A stretch of DNA of 64,000 nucleotides from Comamonadaceae bacterium (GTDB lineage: Bacteria; Pseudomonadota; Gammaproteobacteria; Burkholderiales; Burkholderiaceae_C): assembly GCA_947443645.1 (NCBI GenBank), contig CANEXF010000003.1:62001-126000 (forward strand), read 5' to 3'. The notes beneath the pieces were generated by a model. It had not been told where the DNA came from. It searched no databases and saw nothing but the letters and a program-made list of their open reading frames with translations. Of this stretch, positions 56,205 through 64,000 are shown in pieces. The position numbers were made by a program, and so were the translations under genes. Position 1 is the first letter of the stretch; each line of letters opens with the position of its first letter.

Positions 56205-56516
56205 ATGTACGCGGTCATAAAAACCGGTGGCAAACAATACAAAGTTGCTACTGGTGAAAAAATTAAAGTAGAACAGATTGCTGCGGACGTAGGCCAAGAG
56301 ATCGTTATTGACCAGGTATTGGCTGTCGGCTCCGGCAGCACAATCACGGTTGGTACGCCCTTGGTGTCCGGCGCTACTGTTACAGTCACTGTCATATCCC
56401 ATGGCAGGCACGACAAAATTCGCATTTTCAAAATGCGTCGTCGTAAACATTACCAAAAACGCCAGGGTCACAGGCAGAACTTCACTGAACTGCAAATCGG
56501 CGCTATCGCCGGTTAA
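56205..56516 (+). CDS. rplU: 50S ribosomal protein L21
   Basis: 103-residue ribosomal protein that binds 23S r[39 protein letters not shown] and [11 protein letters not shown] are diagnostic. ATG 56205 has GAGG upstream; an in-frame upstream start at 56145 is not protein-like. It heads the rplU-rpmA pair. Confidence 0.98.
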   Translation: MYAVIKTGGKQYKVATGEKIKVEQIAADVGQEIVIDQVLAVGSGSTITVGTPLVSGATVTVTVISHGRHDKIRIFKMRRRKHYQKRQGHRQNFTELQIGAIAG

Positions 56517-56543
56517 TCAGAACAGTACCAGGAGTAACGAAAA

Positions 56544-56801
56544 ATGGCACAGAAAAAAGGCGGCGGCTCTACGCGAAATGGGCGTGATTCACAGCCCAAA
56601 ATGTTGGGCGTCAAGAAATTTGGCGGCGAAGTCATCAACGCAGGCAGCATCATTGTTCGCCAGCGCGGGACCAAGTTTCACCCAGGCGTCAATGTCGGCA
56701 TCGGCAAAGACCACACCTTGTTTGCACTGGTTGACGGACAAGTGTCCTTCGCCATCAAAGGTGCGTTGAACAAGCACACCGTCAATGTGACTCCGGCGTA
56801 A
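56544..56801 (+). CDS. rpmA: 50S ribosomal protein L27
   Basis: 85-residue ribosomal protein whose N-terminus reaches the peptidyl transferase centre. It starts [16 protein letters not shown], so there is no cleaved N-terminal extension of the Firmicute type. [20 protein letters not shown] is the conserved core. AGGAG precedes the start. It is followed by a strong terminator. Confidence 0.98.
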   Translation: MAQKKGGGSTRNGRDSQPKMLGVKKFGGEVINAGSIIVRQRGTKFHPGVNVGIGKDHTLFALVDGQVSFAIKGALNKHTVNVTPA

Positions 56802-56837
56802 GCGGATCACTTCGATAAGTCACTTCGACTGACGCGA

Positions 56838-56862
56838 AGCCCCGACCTGTCGGGGCTTTTTT
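56838..56862 (+). terminator. intrinsic terminator after rpmA
   Basis: AGCCCCGA / TCGGGGCT stem with CCTG loop and a T-run (56857-56862), 37 bases after the rpmA stop. It separates the ribosomal protein pair from obgE. Confidence 0.88.
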
Positions 56863-56917
56863 GTTTGTAAACTGCTTTTAACGCCTCCCATCCACCTCCT
56901 ACGAACCCGAGCTCATC

Positions 56918-58012
56918 ATGAAATTTGTAGACGAAGCCTTTATTGACATTGCCGCAGGTGATGGCGGGAGTGGCTGCGTCTCCTTCAGCCACGAGAAGTA
57001 CAAGGAATTTGGTGGCCCGAATGGTGGCGATGGCGGGCGTGGCGGTCATGTCTACGCGGTTGCAGACATCAACCTGAACACCCTGGTCGACTTCCGCTTT
57101 TCGCGCCGCCACGATGCGCGCAATGGTGGACACGGCATGGGCTCGGACATGTTCGGCGCCAAGGGCGACGACGTGATCCTCAAAATGCCGGTGGGCACCA
57201 TACTGACCGACTCCGAAACCGGCGAAGTTCTGTTTGAACTGCTGGTGCCGGGCGAACAAATCCTGATTGCCAAGGGTGGCGATGGCGGCTTTGGCAACCT
57301 GCGCTTTAAAAGCTCCACCAACCGCGCGCCACGCAGCAAGACACCGGGCTGGCCTGGCGAGCGCAAAAGCATCAAACTCGAGTTGAAGGTGCTGGCCGAT
57401 GTCGGTTTGCTGGGCATGCCCAACGCCGGCAAGTCGACCTTCATCACGGCCGTTTCCAACGCCAGGCCACGTATTGCCGACTACCCGTTCACCACCTTGC
57501 ACCCCAATCTGGGCGTGGTCAGGGTCGGTCCGGAGCAGAGCTTTGTGGTCGCAGACTTGCCCGGCCTGATAGAAGGTGCCTCAGAAGGCGCCGGTCTGGG
57601 TCATCTGTTCTTGCGCCATCTTCAGCGCACCCGTTTGCTGCTGCACATTGTTGACCTGGCGCCTTTCGATGAGGGCGTGGACCCGGTGGCCCAGGCCAAG
57701 GCGATCGTTGGCGAGCTCAAAAAATACGATGAAGCGCTGTATAAAAAACCGCGCTGGCTGGTGCTCAACAAGCTCGACATGGTCGACGGCGACAATCGCG
57801 CGGCCATCGTCAAGGATTTCGTCAAACGCTTCAAGTTCAAAGGCCCGGTATTTGAAATCTCGGCGCTGACACGTGAAGGCTGCGACCAGCTGATCAAGAC
57901 GATTTACAAGCATGTCAAGGAAGTGCAAAAAAGCGAGCAGCCGGTGGAGGAGATTGATCCACGCTTTGCCGTACTGCCGCCAGAAGCACCCGAATCGTCA
58001 ACTTCCGACTGA
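56918..58012 (+). CDS. obgE: Obg-family GTPase (CgtA)
   Basis: 364 residues. The glycine-rich Obg fold (1-158; [39 protein letters not shown]) is followed by the G domain with G1 GMPNAGKST, the switch region [14 protein letters not shown]3 [16 protein letters not shown] and G4 NKLDMVD. It binds the 50S subunit and couples ribosome maturation to growth and stringent control. The C-terminal tail is short and acidic. proB follows after 81 bases, most of them a repeat. Confidence 0.97.
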   Translation: MKFVDEAFIDIAAGDGGSGCVSFSHEKYKEFGGPNGGDGGRGGHVYAVADINLNTLVDFRFSRRHDARNGGHGMGSDMFGAKGDDVILKMPVGTILTDSETGEVLFELLVPGEQILIAKGGDGGFGNLRFKSSTNRAPRSKTPGWPGERKSIKLELKVLADVGLLGMPNAGKSTFITAVSNARPRIADYPFTTLHPNLGVVRVGPEQSFVVADLPGLIEGASEGAGLGHLFLRHLQRTRLLLHIVDLAPFDEGVDPVAQAKAIVGELKKYDEALYKKPRWLVLNKLDMVDGDNRAAIVKDFVKRFKFKGPVFEISALTREGCDQLIKTIYKHVKEVQKSEQPVEEIDPRFAVLPPEAPESSTSD

Positions 58013-58037
58013 CTAGCCGCTCCAAGAACGCTACCTA

Positions 58038-58088
58038 ATTGATAGCTGCTTGCGCACGTATTTATTGGCTTGAAGCTTTATAGCCCAT
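58038..58088 (+). repeat. dispersed repeat with GATAGCT-type core, copy before proB
   Basis: TAATTGATAGCTGCTTGCGC, then CGTATTTATTGGCTTGAAGC and ATAGCCCATTAAAA. It occupies the obgE-proB gap up to a few bases before ATG 58094, so it also supplies the 5' leader of proB; no ribosome binding site is visible there. Confidence 0.7.
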
Positions 58089-58093
58089 TAAAA

Positions 58094-59230
58094 ATGCAAG
58101 AAAAAACAGGCGCTGATGTACTGCGCAACGCCAAGCGCATTGTGGTCAAGGTCGGCTCCAGTCTGGTGACGGACGAAGGCCGGGGACTCGATGCCCAGGC
58201 CATAGGCCAGTGGTGTGAACAATTGGCCACGCTGGTCAAGGCCGGCTGCGAAGTCATCATGGTCAGCAGCGGCGCGATTGCCGAGGGCATGAAGCGCCTG
58301 GGCTGGGCCACCCGGCCCAAAGCCATCCATGAGTTGCAGGCAGCGGCTGCCGTCGGCCAGATGGGGCTGGTCCAGGTCTACGAGAGCAAGCTGCGAGAAA
58401 TGGGCGTCGGCAGCGCGCAGGTGCTGCTCACGCATGCCGACCTGGCCGACCGCGAGCGCTACCTCAATGCGCGCTCAACGCTGTTGGCGCTGTTGCAGCT
58501 GGGCGTGGTGCCCGTCATCAATGAAAACGACACCGTCGTCAACGACGAGATCAAGTTTGGCGACAACGACACGCTGGGCGCGCTGGTGGCAAATCTGGTC
58601 GAGGCCGATGCACTGATCATCCTGACTGACCAGAAAGGCCTGTATACCGCCGATCCGCGCAAAGACCCGAACGCACAATTTGTGCATGTGGGCCAGGCCG
58701 GTGACGCGGCACTGGAAGCCATGGCGGGCGGCGCAGGCTCCAGCATTGGCAGCGGCGGCATGATCACCAAAATTCTGGCGGCCAAGCGCGCCGCGGGCTC
58801 GGGTGCATCGACGGTGATTGCCTGGGGCCGCGAGCCACAAGTGCTGATCCGCTTGAGCCAGGGCGAGGCGATTGGCACGCTGCTACTGGCGCAAACCCCG
58901 AAAAACCAGGCCCGCAAGCAATGGATGGCCGACCACCTGCAGATGCGCGGCTCGGTCACGGTCGATGCCGGCGCCATAGGCAAGGTGCGCGACGAAGGCA
59001 AGAGCCTGCTGCCGATTGGCATGACCGCTGTTCAGGGCGAGTTTTCTCGCGGTGATGTGATCGCGATCCGCGGCGACGACGGCCTGGAGATTGCGCGGGG
59101 ACTGGCGAACTATTCCAGCCCCGAAGCGCGGCTGATTTGCCGCAAGGCGTCTTCGGAGTTCGAAAAGCTGCTGGGCTACACCGGCGAGCCGGAAATGGTT
59201 CACAGAACCAATCTGGTCCTGACGCGCTAA
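58094..59230 (+). CDS. proB: glutamate 5-kinase
   Basis: Phosphorylates glutamate as the first step of proline synthesis and is normally feedback-inhibited by proline. The amino-acid kinase domain (1-260) has [36 protein letters not shown] and [14 protein letters not shown]-terminal PUA domain (about 285-375) follows. ATG 58094 gives 378 residues; an in-frame TTG at 58070 lies in the repeat and is unlikely. It is downstream of obgE, as in many betaproteobacteria, and convergent with the CNP1-like gene. Confidence 0.96.
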   Translation: MQEKTGADVLRNAKRIVVKVGSSLVTDEGRGLDAQAIGQWCEQLATLVKAGCEVIMVSSGAIAEGMKRLGWATRPKAIHELQAAAAVGQMGLVQVYESKLREMGVGSAQVLLTHADLADRERYLNARSTLLALLQLGVVPVINENDTVVNDEIKFGDNDTLGALVANLVEADALIILTDQKGLYTADPRKDPNAQFVHVGQAGDAALEAMAGGAGSSIGSGGMITKILAAKRAAGSGASTVIAWGREPQVLIRLSQGEAIGTLLLAQTPKNQARKQWMADHLQMRGSVTVDAGAIGKVRDEGKSLLPIGMTAVQGEFSRGDVIAIRGDDGLEIARGLANYSSPEARLICRKASSEFEKLLGYTGEPEMVHRTNLVLTR

Positions 59231-59248
59231 ACCGCCGACTCAGGGCGG

Positions 59249-59785
59249 CTACTGACCGACGCTGGTCGGATACTTCAGTCGCCTGACCAGTTCCTGCACC
59301 GAACTGGCAGGCGCCGCACCATCACATCCACCCGCCTTGGCAAACTGCAGGGCGTGCCTGGAGGGCATGGCCTCAAACATCGAGCGCCACTGCGGATTGC
59401 TGACCGCCAGCCAACGACCGTCGGATGTGTAGCGGGCATAGCTCTTGAACTCGCCCGTCGAGCAGCGTATGCCTTCGTACATGATGTTTCTGACGCCGCT
59501 GGGACTGGTCGCGACCACCACATAGCGCACCAGGCTGTCACTTCTGGAGATGCTCAGCGTGGCCGGGTCAACGCCATAGACCAGCGAGGACATCGGCGAC
59601 ACCTCAAAGCTCAAGAGCTTGCCGAGATCAAACGCCGGCGGTGGCGGCACGTCGGATTCTTTCCAATCCTGACTCTCCAACTGCTGGGCCTGTAGCGCGC
59701 AACTCATGACCAGCAGCTGGGCCAACAAGGCCGCCGACAGCATGTATCTGAGCGCGGTGGCGCTGCTTGCAGGTTTCGAGCTCAT
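59249..59785 (-). CDS. CNP1-like family envelope protein
   Basis: 178 residues. The N-terminal signal (about 1-33) ends at a cysteine in [11 protein letters not shown] that could be a lipoprotein site, though the lipobox is imperfect. The mature part ([14 protein letters not shown], then [21 protein letters not shown] and [12 protein letters not shown]) matches the CNP1-like family, named after a Neisseria protein and without known function. Two cysteines (IRC, GGC) may form a disulfide. It starts in the rppH stop (ATGA overlap), so its expression is tied to rppH. Confidence 0.8.
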   Translation of the reverse strand: MSSKPASSATALRYMLSAALLAQLLVMSCALQAQQLESQDWKESDVPPPPAFDLGKLLSFEVSPMSSLVYGVDPATLSISRSDSLVRYVVVATSPSGVRNIMYEGIRCSTGEFKSYARYTSDGRWLAVSNPQWRSMFEAMPSRHALQFAKAGGCDGAAPASSVQELVRRLKYPTSVGQ

Positions 59786-60507
59786 GATTTCCTGGCGCAG
59801 GCATCTGCATCCAGGCCGGTTTGCGGATCCGGCTCGAAAGTCGCACCTGGCGGCAACTCGAACATGGCGCCCACCCGGCTCGAATGCTGGTGCGCCGACT
59901 CAATCGGCCTTTGCGCACCCGCACCGTCGCCGTGGCTTGAAGACTGATCGCGAAACGGCATGCCCGCGCGAAGGTAACGATTTCTCGGGTCCGAGCGTGC
60001 GTCGGGCCGCGTATCGAGCCGGTTGTCCGAGTGCGGCACAAAGCGCGACAACTCGGTCAGCGCCATTTCATAGACGCCGCGCTTGAACTCCACCACCACG
60101 TCCAGCGGCACCCAGTAGTCGTTCCAGCGCCAGGCGTCGAATTCGGGATGATCAGTCGCGCGCAGGTTCAGGTTCCAGTCGTGACCGACCAGCTGGAGTA
60201 AGAACCAGATTTGTTTCTGGCCTTTGTAATGTCCGCGCGCATCACGACGGATGAACCGGTCAGGCACCTCATAGCGCAACCAGTCGCGGGTTCTGGCCAG
60301 CACTTGTACGTGCTGCGGAAACAAACCCACCTCTTCGTGCAATTCGCGAAACATGGCCTGCTCGGGATTTTCACCCCGGTCAATGCCACCCTGCGGAAAT
60401 TGCCACGAGTGGGTGCGTATACGTTTACCCCAAAATACCTGACTTCTCTGGTTGAGCAAGATGATGCCGACGTTGGGCCTAAAGCCGTCCCGGTCAAGCA
60501 TAATCAA
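59782..60507 (-). CDS. rppH: RNA pyrophosphohydrolase
   Basis: Nudix hydrolase that removes pyrophosphate from the 5' end of mRNA and so starts decay. The RppH marks are [17 protein letters not shown], the Nudix box around [20 protein letters not shown], and FWQFPQGG-like HSWQFPQGG. At 241 residues it is much longer than E. coli RppH (176); the last 75 or so residues are a polar, apparently disordered tail. ATG 60501 (MLDRDGF) is an equally good start. It is divergent from proS. Confidence 0.93.
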   Translation of the reverse strand: MIMLDRDGFRPNVGIILLNQRSQVFWGKRIRTHSWQFPQGGIDRGENPEQAMFRELHEEVGLFPQHVQVLARTRDWLRYEVPDRFIRRDARGHYKGQKQIWFLLQLVGHDWNLNLRATDHPEFDAWRWNDYWVPLDVVVEFKRGVYEMALTELSRFVPHSDNRLDTRPDARSDPRNRYLRAGMPFRDQSSSHGDGAGAQRPIESAHQHSSRVGAMFELPPGATFEPDPQTGLDADACARKS

Positions 60508-60614
60508 ACCTCAAATTTTTTAAACTGAGTCCATTATGCACAGCGCAGGCAGTCACGCCAAGCGCACAGCACGACTCCAGTCCCTCGCAACCCCGAATTC
60601 CAGAAAAATAATCC

Positions 60615-62357
60615 ATGAAAGCTTCCCAGTTCTTCATTTCCACCCTCAAGGAAGCGCCGGCCGATGCGGAAGTCGTCAGCCACCAGCTCATGATGCGTGC
60701 CGGTCTGATTAAAAAACTGGGCGCTGGCATCTACAACTACATGCCCATGGGCCTTCGCGTTATCCGCAAGGTCGAGGCGATTGTTCGCGAGGAAATGAAC
60801 CGCGCTGGCGCCATTGAGATGTCCATGCCGGTGATTCAGCCAGCCGAGCTCTGGCAGGAAACCGGGCGCTTCGAAAAAATGGGTCCCGAGTTGCTGCGCA
60901 TCAAGGACAGACATGGCCGCGACTTTGTGGTTCAGCCCACCAGCGAAGAAGTCATCACCGACGTGGTGCGCCAGGACATCAAGAGCTACAAGCAACTGCC
61001 CAAGAACTTCTACCAGATCCAGACCAAGTTCCGTGACGAGCGTCGCCCACGTTTTGGCCTGATGCGCGGGCGCGAGTTCATCATGAAGGACGCCTACAGC
61101 TTTGACCGCGACCAGACCGCAGCCAAGGTCAGCTACCAGATCATGGCGCAGGCCTACCGCCGGATTTTTGACCGCTTTGGCCTACGCTACCGCGCTGTGG
61201 CTGCTGACAGCGGCGCCATAGGCGGCGATTTGAGCGAAGAGTTCCAGGTGATAGCCGCTACCGGCGAAGACGCCATCGTCTATTGCCCGAGCAGCGACTA
61301 CGCGGCCAATATGGAAAAAGCCGAGGCGCTGGCGCCAAAGGGCGAGCGCCTGGCGCCGTCACAGGCCCTGACAAAAACCGCCACGCCTGGCAAGTCCACC
61401 TGCGCCGAGGTGGCCGAGCTGCTGGCGATTCCGCTGCAGTCCACGGTCAAATCACTGGTGCTGGCCACTGACACGCGCAACGAAGCCGGTGAAGTGCTCA
61501 AGACGCAAGTCTGGCTGCTGCTGCTGCGTGGTGACCACGACATGAACGAAGTCAAGGTCGGCAAGGTCGCCGGCCTGGCCGACTTCCGCTTTGCCAGCCT
61601 GGCTGAAATTGAAGACCACTTCGGCTGCCAGCCCGGCTACCTCGGCCCGGTGAATCTGAAAAAACCCGTCAAGCTGGTCGTTGACCGTGAAGTGGCCGTG
61701 ATGGCCGACTGGGTTTGCGGCGCCAATGAGATCGACTTTCATACAACCGGCGTGAACTGGAGCCGTGACCTGCCAGAGCCAGAGCTGATCGCCGACATTC
61801 GCAACGTGGTGGCCGGCGATGCCTCACCCGACGGGCAGGGCGTGCTGGCGATTGAACGCGGCATAGAGGTCGGCCATGTGTTTTACCTGGGCACCAAATA
61901 CAGCCAGGCCATGAATGCGACCTTTCTGGGTGAAAACGGCAAACCGCAGTTCATGGAAATGGGTTGCTACGGCATTGGCATCACGCGCCTGCCGGCCGCC
62001 GCCATCGAACAAAACCACGACGCCAAAGGCATCATCTGGCCAGACGCGATTGCACCATTCACCGTGGTGCTCTGCCCCATCAGCCCGGACCGCTTCCCTG
62101 AAGTCAAAGCCGCTACCGACAAGCTCTATGAAGAGCTGCTTGCGGTCGGCGTCGACGTGATCCTGGACGACCGTGGCGAGCGCCCCGGCGCGATGTTTGC
62201 CGACTGGGAGCTCATAGGCGTGCCACACCGCGTCACCATAGGCGACCGTGGCCTGAAAGACGGCCAGCTGGAGTACCAGCACCGCCGGGATGCCGAGTCG
62301 AGCAAAGTTGAAGCCGCCACTGCGCTGGCTTTCCTCAAGGAAAAACTCGGCCTGTGA
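60615..62357 (+). CDS. proS: prolyl-tRNA synthetase
   Basis: 580-residue class II synthetase of the bacterial type. Motif 1 and 2 regions are [14 protein letters not shown] and [17 protein letters not shown], a YbaK-like editing domain that removes mischarged alanine is inserted at about 225-405, and motif 3 is [11 protein letters not shown]. The anticodon-binding domain ends the protein ([17 protein letters not shown]). It charges, among others, the tRNA-Pro(CGG) encoded at 54930. Confidence 0.97.
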   Translation: MKASQFFISTLKEAPADAEVVSHQLMMRAGLIKKLGAGIYNYMPMGLRVIRKVEAIVREEMNRAGAIEMSMPVIQPAELWQETGRFEKMGPELLRIKDRHGRDFVVQPTSEEVITDVVRQDIKSYKQLPKNFYQIQTKFRDERRPRFGLMRGREFIMKDAYSFDRDQTAAKVSYQIMAQAYRRIFDRFGLRYRAVAADSGAIGGDLSEEFQVIAATGEDAIVYCPSSDYAANMEKAEALAPKGERLAPSQALTKTATPGKSTCAEVAELLAIPLQSTVKSLVLATDTRNEAGEVLKTQVWLLLLRGDHDMNEVKVGKVAGLADFRFASLAEIEDHFGCQPGYLGPVNLKKPVKLVVDREVAVMADWVCGANEIDFHTTGVNWSRDLPEPELIADIRNVVAGDASPDGQGVLAIERGIEVGHVFYLGTKYSQAMNATFLGENGKPQFMEMGCYGIGITRLPAAAIEQNHDAKGIIWPDAIAPFTVVLCPISPDRFPEVKAATDKLYEELLAVGVDVILDDRGERPGAMFADWELIGVPHRVTIGDRGLKDGQLEYQHRRDAESSKVEAATALAFLKEKLGL

Positions 62358-62419
62358 CGAGCTGCCATTTGACGGCTCCATAAATCGGCACTAGCGTGGG
62401 CTTTGCGACAGCTTAAAAC

Positions 62420-63061
62420 ATGCCAGACAACTCATTTTCTTCTAATTTCTCACGAAGAATCTGCCTGCAAGCCACGCTGGCCGGGTGCAGTCCGCTCCTT
62501 TTTCAGGAGCATGCCAAGGCCGGTGCGCAGGTCGAAGAGCCGCTGATGGATTCGGTGCGCACGGCTTTGAGCTCAGCCATCGCCAACCAGGCACCGCCGG
62601 TCCCGGAGTTTCGGGACACCGAGGAGCGCCTGGCCTATCTGCGCTGGCTGGGTGCCATGAGCCAGCGTCTGAGAAACAAGAAACCAGAGTGGCAAATCCG
62701 CAAGGAGTTCCTGCAAACCGTCTGGTACGAGAGCCGGCGCGCCGGACTGGACACCACACTGGTGCTGGGCCTGATCCAGGTCGAGAGCAATTTCCGCAAA
62801 TTCGCCGTTAGCAATGTGGGCGCGCGCGGCTACATGCAGGTGATGCCGTTCTGGACCCGTGTCATCGGTGACGGCGACGCGAGCAAGCTGTTTCACATGC
62901 AGACCAATTTGCGCTTTGGCTGCGTGATCTTGCGCCACTACCTCGACCGTGAAAAAGGCGACCTGTTCCTCGGCCTGGGCCGCTACAACGGATCGCGCGG
63001 CAAGGCGCCCTACCCCGACGCGGTGCTAGGCGCCAGCCGGCACTGGGAGTTCAAGGCCTGA
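62420..63061 (+). CDS. lytic transglycosylase (SLT domain), probable lipoprotein
   Basis: 213 residues. The N-terminus has SRRICLQATLAGC: a twin-arginine-like pair and a lipobox-like LAGC, so it may be exported and lipid-anchored. The SLT domain (about 95-210) carries the catalytic Glu in LGLIQVESNFRKFAVSNVGA, GYMQVMPFW and GLGRYNGSRGKAPY. It cleaves peptidoglycan glycan strands with 1,6-anhydro ends. It follows proS by 62 bases in the same direction. Confidence 0.9.
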   Translation: MPDNSFSSNFSRRICLQATLAGCSPLLFQEHAKAGAQVEEPLMDSVRTALSSAIANQAPPVPEFRDTEERLAYLRWLGAMSQRLRNKKPEWQIRKEFLQTVWYESRRAGLDTTLVLGLIQVESNFRKFAVSNVGARGYMQVMPFWTRVIGDGDASKLFHMQTNLRFGCVILRHYLDREKGDLFLGLGRYNGSRGKAPYPDAVLGASRHWEFKA

Positions 63062-63117
63062 AGGTTTGAACTCCTGTGCTGCCCGTCAGGCGCCTGGCAG
63101 CACAGCGCCCAAAGCAG

Positions 63118-63588
63118 CTAGTGCGTGGCGCCCAAAAAGCCGCGCTCCTCGGCAAACCAGGCCAGCACCGGAACCGTCCCTGGCAACACCGGCTGCACGG
63201 ACACCGGCAATGACTGCCAGGAAAATAACTGACCTTCGTGCATCTGCAGCTCGCCCGTCCACGCAAACACCTTGCAGAAATTGAGCCGCACCAGCGCGTG
63301 CGGATAGTCCACCAACTCGACGCGCCAAGGCAGTACGGCGCCTATGCTGATGCCGATTTCTTCTTGCAGCTCACGGCGCAGCGCCTGCTCCACGGTCTCG
63401 CCGAGCTCCAGCTTGCCGCCAGGGAACTCCCAATAGCCTTCATAGACTTTGCCAGGCGGGCGCGAGGTCAGCAGGAAGTCGCCGTTCGGCCGCACCAATA
63501 CACCGACGGCGACATCGACGATCTTGCGCGCCTTGCCGGGCTCCACGCCTTCACGCGGCCTGTCGCCGTGCGCTACCAGCACCGACAT
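63118..63588 (-). CDS. mutT: MutT-like Nudix hydrolase (probable 8-oxo-dGTP diphosphatase)
   Basis: 156-residue Nudix protein. The box is complete (GGKLELGETVEQ... RELQEEIGI) and is preceded by VDVAVGVLVRPNGDFLLTSRP and YWEFPG, the MutT pattern for cleaning 8-oxo-dGTP from the nucleotide pool. The first 18 residues are extra compared with E. coli MutT (129). It lies one base after the DUF815 ATPase gene in the same direction. Confidence 0.86.
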   Translation of the reverse strand: MSVLVAHGDRPREGVEPGKARKIVDVAVGVLVRPNGDFLLTSRPPGKVYEGYWEFPGGKLELGETVEQALRRELQEEIGISIGAVLPWRVELVDYPHALVRLNFCKVFAWTGELQMHEGQLFSWQSLPVSVQPVLPGTVPVLAWFAEERGFLGATH

Positions 63589-63589
63589 G

Positions 63590-64000
63590 TCAGTAGTCCT
63601 GCGATTTCTCGGATGGGTTTCGTACGCGGTAATCGGCTACTGGCTTGATGGCAGGCGCCTCTACCGCGTCGCGGCCGGCATAGTCGCGTGCAAACTGGTA
63701 AGCCACCCGACCACTGCGTGAACCGCGCTCCAGAGCCCACACCAGCGACTCCGCACGCGCGGCCGCCATGGCAGTTTCAGGCACGCCAAACGACGACAGC
63801 CACTGCGTGACGATGGTGAGGTATTCGTCCTGGCTGAAAGGGTAAAAACTAACCCACAAACCAAAGCGCTCAGACAAGGAAATCTTTTCTTCCACCACCT
63901 CACCTGGGTGCACTTCCCCATCCTCGGAGTGGGTGTAGGTCAGGTTCTCCGTCATGTACTCAGGCAACAGGTGGCGCCGGTTACTGGTCGCATAAATCAG
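63590..64000 (-). CDS. DUF815-family ATP-binding protein, C-terminal part
   Basis: The frame is open to the window edge, so the start lies outside. The visible 136 residues begin LIYATSNRRHLLPEYM, the AAA+ sensor region of DUF815 ATPases, then LSERFGLWVSFYPFSQDEYL and a C-terminal helical lid (VWALERGSRSGRVAYQFARDY). Function is unknown; the gene is regularly found next to mutT in Burkholderiales. Confidence 0.88.
   Translation of the reverse strand: MIYATSNRRHLLPEYMTENLTYTHSEDGEVHPGEVVEEKISLSERFGLWVSFYPFSQDEYLTIVTQWLSSFGVPETAMAAARAESLVWALERGSRSGRVAYQFARDYAGRDAVEAPAIKPVADYRVRNPSEKSQDY

Noticed and set aside
54930-62357. A proline-dedicated locus (tRNA-Pro, proB, proS)
   Set aside because: The genes are in separate transcription units with unrelated genes between, in an order common to betaproteobacteria; the shared theme is probably chance.

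Overview
The window looks like chromosomal DNA of a betaproteobacterium of the order Burkholderiales, most likely family Comamonadaceae (Polaromonas/Rhodoferax-like). This is inferred from the high-GC coding style, protein similarity and gene orders such as gpmA-ctpA-moeB, secB-grxC-rhodanese, pilB-pilC-pilD-coaE-zapD-yacG and rplU-rpmA-obg-proB. Genus is not determined. I see no prophage, insertion sequence, integrase or CRISPR array; nearly all DNA is coding.

Layout: bases 1-6003 carry biotin synthesis (bioA, cut by the window edge, then bioD, bioF, bioB) and pantothenate synthesis (panB, panC). Bases 6023-9826 hold an IclR regulator divergent from a small catabolic operon (Rieske oxygenase alpha and beta subunits plus a Bug/TctC periplasmic binding protein) with no reductase nearby. 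Bases 9836-17633 carry housekeeping genes (gpsA, secB, grxC, rhodanese, gpmA, C-terminal protease, moeB, AsmA-like). Bases 18010-24009 form the accessory-looking part: two response regulators and a CHASE3 histidine kinase, followed by small envelope/stress proteins (DUF1328, YqjD-like, YqjE-like, an unknown, a ferritin-like protein and two convergent BON-domain lipoproteins).

Bases 24201-31389 (minus strand) hold a secreted nuclease, a DUF429 protein, a BLUF blue-light sensor 11 bases behind folE, and the tight group nudB-clsB-exonuclease-ATP-dependent DNA ligase. Bases 31521-43268 (minus strand) carry aspS, DUF502, FmdB, ubiB, ubiJ, a Tim44-like protein, ubiE, DUF971 and a very large FAD/iron-sulfur oxidoreductase. 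Bases 43440-48814 are mostly plus strand (glycerophosphodiesterase, hemA, prfA, prmC, grxD). Bases 48819-56039 are minus strand: the type IV pilus assembly genes with coaE, zapD and yacG, one tRNA-Pro(CGG), and ispB. Bases 56205-64000 hold rplU, rpmA, obgE, proB, a CNP1-like protein, rppH, proS, a lytic transglycosylase, mutT and the C-terminal end of a DUF815 ATPase.

The most unusual signals are (1) a structured repeat of about 90 bases present in three long copies and one partial copy, one of them read in frame inside the giant FAD/Fe-S protein, with base changes that preserve hairpin pairing; (2) a second dispersed motif with core GATAGCTGCTTGCGC; (3) the folE-BLUF pair; (4) the sensor cluster next to the YqjD/ferritin/BON group; and (5) an orphan Rieske oxygenase operon with a candidate IclR operator.
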